This document shows, one piece after another, positions 7,854 to 15,747 of a stretch of DNA of 41,272 bases. Every line of letters begins with the position of its first letter. The first letter of the stretch is position 1. The stretch lies in NCBI GenBank assembly GCA_002338335.1, contig DDIC01000039.1:1-41272 (forward strand), written 5' to 3'. The stretch is from Bacteroidetes bacterium UBA1860 (GTDB lineage Bacteria; Bacteroidota; Rhodothermia; Balneolales; Balneolaceae). Made by a program: the position numbers and the translations under genes. The notes below the pieces were generated by a model. The model saw only the letters and a list, made by a program, of their open reading frames with translations. It was not told where the DNA came from and ran no database searches.

Positions 7854-9032
7854 TTATGTGGATAGAGAAAGCATTCGTTTAACGACGTTGGAGATGGTTT
7901 TGGCTGCATGTGTCATCTCGTCTAGCGTGTTGGAGTGTCCGATGGAAATGCGAATGCTAGACATAGCCTGATCCGTAGGGATACCCATACCTAACAACAC
8001 ATGAGAGGGCTCTAAAGCGCCTGAAGTGCATGCACTACCATTAGATACACAGACATTCTCTATATCTAGGTTGAGTAACAACATCTCACCATCTAGCGTT
8101 TGACCTTCTGGTGAGTGAAAACAAAGATTGAGGATATGAGGAACCCGTGACACGTCAGAATCCCCATCACCATTGATGGCATAATATCCATTCAAATGTT
8201 GATCAAGCGTCTCCAGGAGTTGTGCTCTACATCCTTGATAATGGGCCATTCGAGCCTCTCGTTGATGTTCCGCTTTGGTCATGGCGGCGGCAAGTCCAAC
8301 AATGGCCGGGACATTGAGGGTCCCACCACGTCGACGTTTTTCTTGGGAACCACCATGAATCAAGGGGATCCATGGAGAGCCATTTTTGGCAAATAAGACG
8401 CCGATTCCTTTGGGTCCATTTAGTTTGTGAGCAGAAAGACTCAAAAAGTCGACGTTTAGATCTTTGACATTCACCGGGAGCTTGCCCACACTTTGGACGG
8501 CGTCTGTATGAAAGTAGGCACCCTGTTGATGCGCAATATCGGCCAACTCAGCAATGGGATTAACAGTCCCGACCTCATTATTGACATGCATCAGTGAGAC
8601 GATAGCTGTTTGCTTTCCACATACGTTGGCTAGGGCCTCTGGAAGTACGCTTCCAGCAGGTGAAACCTCCACATAAACCGGTTTTGCCCCTGCGAGCTTA
8701 AGGCACTCCGCAGGATGGATGACAGCATGGTGTTCAATGGCTGAGGTGACGATTTGTGAACGCCCTTTACGATGTGCAGTTTCGAACACTCCACGAATGG
8801 CTGCATTATCGCTCTCGGTTCCACCTGACGTAAATATAATTTCAGAAGGCTCAGCCCCTAGTATGGAGGCAATCGATTCACGAGCATCTTCTACGGCTAC
8901 CTTGGCACGTCTACCCAATTGGTGTGCCGAATTTGCATTGGCAGATGCGTCGGTAAAGTAAGGGATCATGGCCTCAAAGACCTCAGGGTCTAACGGGGTG
9001 GTCGCAGCATGATCTAGGTAAATTGGCTCCAT
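7854..9032 (-). CDS. Cysteine desulfurase, IscS/NifS type
   Basis: This is a 392-residue PLP enzyme of class V. The N-terminus is YLDHAATTPLDPEV. PLP-contact residues are visible in TSGGTESDN, H101 (IEHHAVI), D177 (FHTDAVQ) and the Schiff-base lysine K203 in SAHKLNGPKG. The catalytic cysteine is C335 in SNGSACTSG, the long-loop group I form found in IscS and NifS. It takes sulfur from L-cysteine as an enzyme persulfide, releasing alanine, for Fe-S clusters or tRNA thiolation. No iscU, iscR, suf or mnmA neighbour is in this window, so the acceptor is unknown and I assign no symbol. A small membrane protein follows 29 bp downstream; pgk diverges 98 bp away. Confidence 0.93.
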   Translation of the reverse strand: MEPIYLDHAATTPLDPEVFEAMIPYFTDASANANSAHQLGRRAKVAVEDARESIASILGAEPSEIIFTSGGTESDNAAIRGVFETAHRKGRSQIVTSAIEHHAVIHPAECLKLAGAKPVYVEVSPAGSVLPEALANVCGKQTAIVSLMHVNNEVGTVNPIAELADIAHQQGAYFHTDAVQSVGKLPVNVKDLNVDFLSLSAHKLNGPKGIGVLFAKNGSPWIPLIHGGSQEKRRRGGTLNVPAIVGLAAAMTKAEHQREARMAHYQGCRAQLLETLDQHLNGYYAINGDGDSDVSRVPHILNLCFHSPEGQTLDGEMLLLNLDIENVCVSNGSACTSGALEPSHVLLGMGIPTDQAMSSIRISIGHSNTLDEMTHAAKTISNVVKRMLSLST

Positions 9033-9066
9033 GTCTAAACTTAAGGATTCCCCTAAAACATTTTTG

Positions 9067-9093
9067 TACTTTTGATGACCAACTTTGGCATCA
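9067..9093 (+). promoter_or_regulatory. Putative Bacteroidota-type promoter of pgk with overlapping dyad
   Basis: TACTTTTG at 9067-9074 matches the Bacteroidota -7 consensus TAnnTTTG exactly; no good -33 TTG was seen at the expected distance. It lies about 57 bp upstream of the pgk ATG. Overlapping the expected transcription start is an imperfect palindrome, arms TGATG (9073-9077) and CATCA (9089-9093), with inner CCA/TGG pairing and one unpaired A. An operator is possible but is inference. Confidence 0.38.
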
Positions 9094-9130
9094 TAGATGT
9101 CAACGAATCCTCATTTAATCATAGTACTTG

Positions 9131-10327
9131 ATGTCTAAGACCCCTTTATCGCTAAAAGACGTAGATCTCAATGGAAAAAAGGTTTTTATGCGTGTCGATT
9201 TTAACGTGCCTCTGCGAGGTGACACCATCACAGACACCACACGAATAGATGCTGCTCTGCCATCGATTCAAGCCATTCTAGATCAAGGGGCCGCTCTGGT
9301 ACTTGCCAGTCATTTGGGTCGTCCCAAAGGTGAGGTCGTTGCCAAAGACTCCCTCAAACCTGTTGCAGCCTATCTTGAAAGTGTCTTGGAGGCGCCCATG
9401 ACCATGGCAACGGACTGTGTGGATGATGCAGTGCAACAAGCTAAGCATGCGTTGCAACCAGGAGAGGTGTTGCTCCTAGAAAATGTTCGATTTCACGCTG
9501 AGGAAGAAACCAATGATCCTGCATTTGCCAAAGCGCTAGCCGAGGGAATGGATGTCTATGTCAATGATGCTTTTGGGAGTTCACATCGTGCTCATGCCTC
9601 CGTGGCTGGAATCGCCGCTCATATCGATGTAAAGGTAGCTGGGCTACTTCTTGAGAAAGAACTAGCGTTCCTAGCAAATGCCATAGAACATCCCACATCA
9701 CCCTTCGTCGCGATTTTAGGTGGAGCGAAGGTGTCTGACAAAATTGGGGTGATTGAAGCCTTACTGGATAAAGTGGACTGCTTAATCGTTGGCGGTGGTA
9801 TGGCGTACACCTTCTATCGTGCGATGGGCCTGTCCATAGGGACATCTATTGTGGAGGAGGACAAAATAGAGTTGGCAAAATCGTTGCTTGACAAAGCTTC
9901 CACCAAGGGGGTAGAGCTATTGCTTCCAGAAGATAATGTGATTGCCTCGGCATTCTCAGCGGATGCCGAGATTCAAACGGTCCTTCGGGATTCGATTCCT
10001 GATCAGTGGATGGGGTTGGACATAGGCCCACTCTCACAAGCGTTGTTTGCAGAGAAAGTGAAGCGAGCAAAAACCGTTCTTTGGAATGGCCCTATGGGTG
10101 TGTTTGAATTAGAGCCTTTTGCAAAAGGGACACTTGCTGTTGCTCAGGCACTGGTAGAGGCAACCGAAGCTGGGGCAACAACCATTATCGGGGGTGGCGA
10201 TTCAGCGGCTGCAATCACACAGCTGGGGCTTGAGTCGAGCGTTTCTCATGTCTCAACAGGTGGGGGAGCAAGTCTTGAACTGTTGGAAGGCAAAGAGCTT
10301 CCAGGGGTTTCCGCATTGATGCAATAA
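9131..10327 (+). CDS. pgk: Phosphoglycerate kinase
   Basis: The 398-residue protein is a standard Pgk, transferring phosphate between 1,3-bisphosphoglycerate and ADP in glycolysis and gluconeogenesis. Visible motifs in order: VFMRVDFNVP (substrate aspartate and asparagine), ASHLGRPKG, LLLENVRFHAEEE, VNDAFGSSHRAHASV, the hinge and nucleotide region LGGAKVSDKIGVIEALL, VLWNGPMGVFE, and the C-terminal GGGDSAAA and VSTGGGASLE. I start it at the ATG at 9131; a TTG directly before it (9128) adds one residue only. It diverges from the cysteine desulfurase and is followed on the other strand by a short secreted-protein gene. No other glycolytic gene adjoins it. Confidence 0.96.
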   Translation: MSKTPLSLKDVDLNGKKVFMRVDFNVPLRGDTITDTTRIDAALPSIQAILDQGAALVLASHLGRPKGEVVAKDSLKPVAAYLESVLEAPMTMATDCVDDAVQQAKHALQPGEVLLLENVRFHAEEETNDPAFAKALAEGMDVYVNDAFGSSHRAHASVAGIAAHIDVKVAGLLLEKELAFLANAIEHPTSPFVAILGGAKVSDKIGVIEALLDKVDCLIVGGGMAYTFYRAMGLSIGTSIVEEDKIELAKSLLDKASTKGVELLLPEDNVIASAFSADAEIQTVLRDSIPDQWMGLDIGPLSQALFAEKVKRAKTVLWNGPMGVFELEPFAKGTLAVAQALVEATEAGATTIIGGGDSAAAITQLGLESSVSHVSTGGGASLELLEGKELPGVSALMQ

Positions 10328-10353
10328 TCGCAATACTCAGTGTGCGCTAGAAC

Positions 10354-10818
10354 TCAAGAGAAACGTGAAAATCTACCCAAGCGTGCCGTGTGCTCTGCCC
10401 AGGGTCCAAGCCACACATCAATGATTTGGCCAACTCTAGACAAACCACCTTGGCTACTCACTAGCGAGGTGCCCTCTATGCCCAAAGATTCTATATGCAC
10501 ACTCAATCTCCATGGCTTATCAACCCCAATACTGGTATGAAGTTGGTGGTGGTAGAGCCCTTGTACTTGGTATAGTTGAGTGGATTGGGTGTGGATACAA
10601 CCATGTTTCGATGACCAACTAGAACCAGTCGTTCCAAGCGCATTAGTGTTGGATAATGCGCACCCTCCAAGCGTTGTGCCAGACTGCACCGCTTGACCAA
10701 GACCATAGGCAAAAGATCGTTGACCATACAGATCGGCTTGCCCTAGCAAAAGAACAATCCCTGCGATCCACCAAAACATGGACCTGCCTACCCAGTGTTG
10801 GATTTGATCAAGATTCAT
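10354..10818 (-). CDS. Short putative secreted protein, possibly a truncated outer-membrane protein
   Basis: The reading frame encodes 154 residues from an ATG at 10818. The N-terminus has a plausible signal peptide (SMFWWIAGIVLLLGQ, cleavage near LYGQ) and then FAYGLGQAVQSGTTLGGCAL followed by SNTNALG, a pattern faintly like the start of PorV/PorQ-type outer-membrane proteins. It stops 26 bp beyond the end of pgk, and the barrel expected for that family is absent. It may therefore be a real small secreted protein or a 3'-truncated remnant. It diverges from the PorD-like gene with 104 bp between. I recognise no defined domain. A competing plus-strand frame here is an unsupported upstream extension of the PorD-like gene. 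Confidence 0.48.
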   Translation of the reverse strand: MNLDQIQHWVGRSMFWWIAGIVLLLGQADLYGQRSFAYGLGQAVQSGTTLGGCALSNTNALGTTGSSWSSKHGCIHTQSTQLYQVQGLYHHQLHTSIGVDKPWRLSVHIESLGIEGTSLVSSQGGLSRVGQIIDVWLGPWAEHTARLGRFSRFS

Positions 10819-10876
10819 CCAACCTTAAAGAGGTCATTAACCCACGATTGACTGATCAGAAACCGTATCTTCACCC

Positions 10877-10901
10877 ATGCGCTTCGCATCAATTGTACAA
10901 T
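10877..10901. promoter_or_regulatory. Two adjacent palindromes upstream of the PorD-like gene
   Basis: ATGCG-CTT-CGCAT (10877-10889) is a perfect 5-bp-arm hairpin. Two bases later comes ATTGTACAAT (10892-10901), a perfect 10-bp palindrome. Both sit 22-46 bp before the ATG at 10923, in the 104-bp gap shared with the divergent secreted-protein gene. This is operator-like placement; the function is inference. Confidence 0.33.
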
Positions 10902-10922
10902 CATACTGTCCATAGCTGTTTT

Positions 10923-11825
10923 ATGCGTTTTACACTTCTGTTACCACTACTGATACTTCTAGCCGTGATTCCTTACAGTGTTATAGCACAAGAATTGGAT
11001 TGTGAGATAGCCATCAACCGTGAGCAGGTCACTGGGAATGCGTTTGATTACATGTCGGAATTGGCCCCCCAGCTTGAGCAGTACATCAATGAGACCTCAT
11101 GGACAGACTATCGACTTGAAGAGCATGAGCGGATTGGTTGTACACTCCAAATCGTACTGACATCTGCAAGTGATGACTTTGTGTATGGTGCTCAAATTGT
11201 CGTGATCTCCCGACGTCCCATTTATAACACCATGCAAGAGACCCAGATTGTTGTATTAAATGACGAGCGTTGGCAGTTTGAGTTCCCTCGCGGCAAGAGC
11301 TTAATTCGAGACGACCTTCAGTTCGATAGCTTCACCTCGACACTCGATTTTTATATCTACATGATCCTTGGGTTCGACTTTGATTCTTTTGCTCCTTTAG
11401 GTGGGACGGAGTTTTTCAACAAAGCAGCTCAGATTCGTGAGCTTGGTGAACAGGAGGGAGCGCTAGGTTGGGGGAAAGAGATTGGTGCGCAACGCAATCG
11501 TTTTGGGCTCATCTCTGATGTGTTGAATCCAACCTATGACCCACTACGCCAAGCGTTTTATGACCATCATCGGCAAGTGCTCGACATTTTCACCTTGGAT
11601 CCAGAAAAAGCACGCCAAAACACCTTGGCAACCCTCGAATTGCTTCGAGATGCCAAGCGACTCGCCAGTAGTACCTATGTATTTGACGTCTGGTTCAACG
11701 CAAAAGCCCAGGAATACATCTCTATTTTCAGAGATGCGGACGCACAAGTTCGCACCGAAGCATTATTGCTCCTACAACAAGTGGATCCCTCCAACACCAG
11801 TAAATACGAAGCCCTACAGCCTTAG
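10923..11825 (+). CDS. porD: DUF4835 family protein, PorD-like (type IX secretion-associated)
   Basis: The protein has 300 residues with a signal peptide (MRFTLLLPLLILLAVIPYSV, then IAQE at the cleavage site). The mature part follows the DUF4835 pattern: ELDCEIAINREQV, a region on sum-total rows of charged residues including YINETSWTDY and EERIGC-like HERIGCTLQIVL, then SRRPIYNTMQ, a DFYIYMILGFDFDSFAPLGG core, and a C-terminal helix-rich tail. The family includes PorD, needed for type IX secretion/gliding in Porphyromonas. No other por, gld or spr genes are in the window, and the coaBC-recN context common in Bacteroidetes is absent. I start at ATG 10923; the frame is open to 10656 but that extension lacks a signal peptide and runs through the promoter. 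Its stop shares TTAG with the convergent ABC permease. Confidence 0.8.
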   Translation: MRFTLLLPLLILLAVIPYSVIAQELDCEIAINREQVTGNAFDYMSELAPQLEQYINETSWTDYRLEEHERIGCTLQIVLTSASDDFVYGAQIVVISRRPIYNTMQETQIVVLNDERWQFEFPRGKSLIRDDLQFDSFTSTLDFYIYMILGFDFDSFAPLGGTEFFNKAAQIRELGEQEGALGWGKEIGAQRNRFGLISDVLNPTYDPLRQAFYDHHRQVLDIFTLDPEKARQNTLATLELLRDAKRLASSTYVFDVWFNAKAQEYISIFRDADAQVRTEALLLLQQVDPSNTSKYEALQP

Positions 11826-13192
11826 TTGGATTGACGCAGCCACTTGGCTAGATCCTTGAAGCCAACTTTACCGCCTGATTGCAAAATACCGATGCGATAG
11901 ATGCGTGCACTTATCAATAGCACACCATAGATCGACCCAATCATCAACACCACTGAGACTCCAATTTGCCAAACGGGGACCTCACTAATAGCCACCCGCG
12001 TAATCATATTGATAGGAGTAAATAATGGGATCATGGACACGACTGTTGCAAACGTGGTACTCGGATTCTGCATAATCTGCACATTAAACATGTATGCCAT
12101 AAATATTGGGATAAACACAGGCATCATTAATTGCTGAGAGTCTGAAGTGGCATCGGTCGTAGAGCCAATAGCAGCAAAGAGGGAGGAATACAACAAGTAG
12201 CCCAGGATGAAAAACAGGAAGAAATACAAAACCAAGCTCACGGGTATTTCAGGTATTTGAAAGGGTAGTTCTGTCGTAGGTGATGGATTGGTGGCTGCTT
12301 CCAACGCTTGGCTCAATTCCACCTCTTCACCATTGGTAGCACTAGCCACTACATCTTCGCGCGACGTCATCTGCTCAGCCGAGCCCTCTTGTTGAGCCAT
12401 CACAAACGCCACAATGGGCGTAGTTGCCGCACTAATGCCGGTAAACAATACAGCCCACAATCCAAATTGGACAATCGCGACGGCAGAGATCCCTAAAATC
12501 TTACCCACAAGTAACTCGATTGGTTTGATAGAAGAGGCGATGATTTCGATAATCCGATTGGTCTTTTCCTCCACCACACCCTTCAGGATAATGGTGCCAT
12601 AACTCGTTAAAGCGACAAAAATGATTAGCCCAAGTATGAATCCGATCGCAGAATAAAAGGCAGTATTATCCTCTTCTGTAATGCCCTCTTCATTTAACTT
12701 TGTGGAGGTAAATCCGACTCGGGAATCAAACAAGTCACGGATCTCATCCGTGATCGCTGCTTGAGCCAATCGCTTCTCTCGCACAACGGATCGTACATCT
12801 CCTCTGACACTTCCCAACAAGCTGAGCCCACCTGAGCCTTTGTAGATTAACTCTGCATCCCCTTCACCCTCTAGGATGGAATTAGGCAGCACCAAAAGCC
12901 CGTCGATCGTGCCTGACTGCACATCCTGTTTGCCCTCATCAATAGTCTTGCCTTGATAATTGAGATACCGATTTTCATCCTCAGCCATGAGTGATTCACT
13001 CAAAACGCCAGTTTCATCTATAATGGCGAGTACTTCTTCATTCCCCTGTGGCCACAATTGAATGGCGATCGATCCACCAATTAAGAGTGCAAATCCGAAT
13101 GGAACGAGCAATGTGGAGATCCAAAACATTTTCGTTTTGACCCGGAAGAAAAACTCTCGCTCTAAGACGATTCGTACTTTATTGAAGTTCAT
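11822..13192 (-). CDS. ABC-2 type exporter permease, NatB-like
   Basis: The 456-residue membrane protein begins with a cytoplasmic basic stretch and one helix (MFWISTLLVPFGFALLIGGS). A large acidic extracytoplasmic loop (residues about 50-170) follows, then a cluster of five or so helices including FILGLIIFVALTSYGTIILK, VVEEKTNRIIEIIASSIKP and VGKILGISAVAIVQFGLWAV. VEEKTNRIIEI..SS..P....GKI.G is the signature of the NatB/ABC2_membrane_3 family. NatB works with NatA; characterised examples export Na+ and others drugs. Substrate here is unknown. Its ATG overlaps the stop of the upstream ATPase gene by 4 bp, so the two form one transporter. An acidic insertion of about 60 residues (near 255-310, with EEVELSQALEAA) lies between helices. 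Confidence 0.88.
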   Translation of the reverse strand: MNFNKVRIVLEREFFFRVKTKMFWISTLLVPFGFALLIGGSIAIQLWPQGNEEVLAIIDETGVLSESLMAEDENRYLNYQGKTIDEGKQDVQSGTIDGLLVLPNSILEGEGDAELIYKGSGGLSLLGSVRGDVRSVVREKRLAQAAITDEIRDLFDSRVGFTSTKLNEEGITEEDNTAFYSAIGFILGLIIFVALTSYGTIILKGVVEEKTNRIIEIIASSIKPIELLVGKILGISAVAIVQFGLWAVLFTGISAATTPIVAFVMAQQEGSAEQMTSREDVVASATNGEEVELSQALEAATNPSPTTELPFQIPEIPVSLVLYFFLFFILGYLLYSSLFAAIGSTTDATSDSQQLMMPVFIPIFMAYMFNVQIMQNPSTTFATVVSMIPLFTPINMITRVAISEVPVWQIGVSVVLMIGSIYGVLLISARIYRIGILQSGGKVGFKDLAKWLRQSN

Positions 13193-14100
13193 GTTGCACT
13201 CCCCATGCCTTTGGTTGAGTTAACAGTCGAGATGAAAATTTCAGTCAAAGAAGGCTCAACTTGTTCAAATTTTTTTACTTCCACCTGCTCGATTGCTTTT
13301 TTGAGAATCGCAGAGGCCGCCTGTCCCTCTAAAATCCTGATTTCGGCAAATCGATTGGATCGGTTGTTGATTCGCACATGCTCTATCGCATCAATAAACG
13401 ACCCATCTCCCTCGTATTCTAAGAGAACGGTATTTTCGCCAAATGATGATTTAATCTCAGAGAGGTTCCCTGTTAACACGACTTGTCCTTCATTAAACAG
13501 AGCAATGTCATCGCACATTTGCTCCACCTGCTCCATTCTGTGTGTCGAAAAGAGAATAGTCTTTCCTTGTGCCTTTAACTCTAGAATCACTGTTTTGAGC
13601 AGCTCACTGTTAATGGGATCTAACCCACTAAACGGTTCATCAAAAATGGCGATGTCAGGGTCATGAAGAATGGTGGCGATAAACTGGATCTTTTGGGACA
13701 TCCCTTTGGATAGCTCACCCACTTCCTGTTTAATCCAATCGCTTGCCTCAAATCGTTCTAGCCATTGCAAAATCACTTTTTTCCCTTCAGAGGTAGAGAG
13801 CCCCTTCAATTTTGCAAAATAGAGCAGTTGTTCGCCCACCTTCATTTTTTTGTAAAGTCCACGCTCTTCTGGCATATACCCAATCCATTTTTGCGTTTGG
13901 GGTCCAGCAATGACATTTTTTATCCGCACTTCACCCCGATCGGGCGTTAAAATGTCATTAATCATTCGGATGGTCGTGGTTTTTCCAGCACCGTTAGGCC
14001 CTAGTAGCCCAAAGATTCGTCCAGGCTCCGCTTTAAAGGAGGCATCTTGAACAGCTACTTTTTTACCAAACGATTTCCACAGGTGGGATACATCAATCAT
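13189..14100 (-). CDS. ABC transporter ATP-binding protein, NatA-like
   Basis: The protein has 303 residues. Walker A is GPNGAGKT at residues 34-41, the Q-loop region reads IGYMPEERGLYKKMKV, the ABC signature is LSKGMSQ at 130-136, Walker B is IAIFDEP at about 150-156 followed by FSGLDP, and the switch histidine is in STHRMEQ. The C-terminal 80 residues form the DUF4162-type domain common in NatA-like exporters. It powers the permease encoded immediately downstream (4-bp overlap). It diverges from glgA across 99 bp. Substrate is not predictable. Confidence 0.92.
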   Translation of the reverse strand: MIDVSHLWKSFGKKVAVQDASFKAEPGRIFGLLGPNGAGKTTTIRMINDILTPDRGEVRIKNVIAGPQTQKWIGYMPEERGLYKKMKVGEQLLYFAKLKGLSTSEGKKVILQWLERFEASDWIKQEVGELSKGMSQKIQFIATILHDPDIAIFDEPFSGLDPINSELLKTVILELKAQGKTILFSTHRMEQVEQMCDDIALFNEGQVVLTGNLSEIKSSFGENTVLLEYEGDGSFIDAIEHVRINNRSNRFAEIRILEGQAASAILKKAIEQVEVKKFEQVEPSLTEIFISTVNSTKGMGSAT

Positions 14101-14151
14101 AATTGGGTATTTTTGTTAAATAGGTTGTCTGCGCTGACTTGCTCAACCCTT

Positions 14152-14178
14152 TTGACACTAGTCAACTAGGAGTATACG
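14152..14178 (+). promoter_or_regulatory. Possible sigma70-like promoter of glgA with overlapping dyad
   Basis: TTGACA at 14152-14157 and TATACG at 14173-14178 are separated by 15 bp, a slightly short spacing. The -35 box overlaps a dyad with arms TTGAC (14152-14156) and GTCAA (14161-14165) around ACTA. The expected transcript start would be roughly 15 bp before the glgA ATG at 14200. The call is from inspection only. Confidence 0.33.
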
Positions 14179-14199
14179 AACTCTGAAATCGAATGTTAC

Positions 14200-15744
14200 A
14201 TGATGATTCATCATATTGCGGCTGAAGCATATCCATTCGCGAAAGCAGGAGGGCTTGGCGATGTCGCTGGCTCTCTTCCTAACGCCCTGGCAGAACAAGG
14301 AAGTCCATCCACGGTATGGATACCTTACTATGACATCCCCTCCCTCAATGAAGCTCATTTAACGCAAGCGTGGGGATTCTCTTTTCCGTCTGCTTTTGGC
14401 ACCCTTTCAGCGGAAGTCTTCACACTTCGCCAGTCCCAGAAGGAGAGAGCTTCGTTTTATGCGATTAAAGTGTCAACCTGGACCGACAGAAAAGGAATCT
14501 ACATTGATCCGGAGAGTGGACACGGATACTGGGATGAATATCAAAGAACCCTTGTGTTCCAACTCGCAGCCCTTCATGCGATTCGCTCCAACAACCAACG
14601 TCATGACTGTTCGACAAAGGATCAGATTTTCCATTGTCATGATCATCATACAGCACTGATACCTTTTCTGATCGAACATTGCGAGGAATTTGCCCACTTC
14701 AAGGGGATCCCAACCGTTTTGACTCTCCATAATGGGCAATATCATGGCACGACCGACCTCTCAAAAGTCTCCTTATTGCCATATTATGACCCCTCAAAAC
14801 AGGGACTGCTAGAATGGGATCATGCCCTAAATCCATTAGCCTGTGGAATCAAATGTGCATGGCATGTGACCACGGTATCTCCATCCTATGTCGAGGAGTT
14901 GAAACGATCCTCCAACGGACTGGAAGGACTCATGCTCATGGAAGAGGCCAAAATAACAGGCATTCTGAATGGCATAGATGCCACAGTTTGGGATTCGGCG
15001 CGCGATCCACATCTTGCGGCTCCGCTTAAGTTTGGACGTAAAGATGCGTTGAAACGATCCAAAGAGCTCAATCGGCAGGCGTTAGATGAGCACTTCACAC
15101 TAGATTTATCCCTACCGATTGTTGCATTTATTGGTCGATTGGTTTGGGAAAAAGGGGCCGATATGCTCCCCTCGGTTATTCATTCGATTCGAAGCGAAGG
15201 GATCCCTCTCAATTTTATTCTGTTGGGAACAGGCAATCCCGAAATACACCACCAACTCACAGCCCTAAATACGGACTCCAAGCCAACCTATATCGATACG
15301 CGCTTAGAGTATAATGAGGGTCTTGCTCATCAGATGTATGCTGGATCCGACTTTATGTTTATGCCGTCTCGAGTGGAGCCATGTGGACTTAATCAAATGT
15401 ATGCGATGACCTATGGAGCCATTCCGATTGTTTCAAATGTGGGGGGGCTCAAAGATACCGTTCATCCAATGACAGACTCGGTGCCAAGAAAAATAGCGGC
15501 ATCCAAAAACGAGTCCTCACCCTCGACTTTACAAAATCCTAATGGGCATGGATTTGTAATTGATGATTTTTCTGTTCAAAATATTGTAGGAATCCTTCGC
15601 CAGGCTGTGGACTTTTGGCATCAGCAGGATGAGCGTTTAGCATGGATGAAGGCCAATCATCAAGTGGATTTCTCGTGGGCACGTTCTGCAGCGGCAACGC
15701 AAAAGGTCTATGAGAATCTCCAAAGCAAAAGAATTGGAGCGTAG
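14200..15744 (+). CDS. glgA: Glycogen synthase (ADP-glucose type, GT5)
   Basis: The 514-residue protein starts IHHIAAEAYPFAKAGGLGDV, containing the KxGGL nucleotide-sugar motif (K15) of bacterial and plant starch/glycogen synthases. The catalytic-acid region EPCGLNQMYAMTYGAIPIVS lies near residues 393-412 and a VGGLKDTV loop follows. It extends alpha-1,4-glucan chains from ADP-glucose. glgC, encoding the enzyme that makes ADP-glucose, starts 3 bp after its stop, so the two are almost certainly one transcript. Two adjacent ATGs (14200, 14203) make a one-residue start ambiguity. No branching enzyme (glgB) or phosphorylase is next to it. Confidence 0.94.
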   Translation: MMIHHIAAEAYPFAKAGGLGDVAGSLPNALAEQGSPSTVWIPYYDIPSLNEAHLTQAWGFSFPSAFGTLSAEVFTLRQSQKERASFYAIKVSTWTDRKGIYIDPESGHGYWDEYQRTLVFQLAALHAIRSNNQRHDCSTKDQIFHCHDHHTALIPFLIEHCEEFAHFKGIPTVLTLHNGQYHGTTDLSKVSLLPYYDPSKQGLLEWDHALNPLACGIKCAWHVTTVSPSYVEELKRSSNGLEGLMLMEEAKITGILNGIDATVWDSARDPHLAAPLKFGRKDALKRSKELNRQALDEHFTLDLSLPIVAFIGRLVWEKGADMLPSVIHSIRSEGIPLNFILLGTGNPEIHHQLTALNTDSKPTYIDTRLEYNEGLAHQMYAGSDFMFMPSRVEPCGLNQMYAMTYGAIPIVSNVGGLKDTVHPMTDSVPRKIAASKNESSPSTLQNPNGHGFVIDDFSVQNIVGILRQAVDFWHQQDERLAWMKANHQVDFSWARSAAATQKVYENLQSKRIGA

Positions 15745-15747
15745 CCC

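Noticed and set aside
10656..10922. Upstream in-frame extension of the PorD-like gene
   Set aside because: It would bury the signal peptide internally and cover the divergent gene and palindromes; ATG 10923 gives a proper signal peptide.
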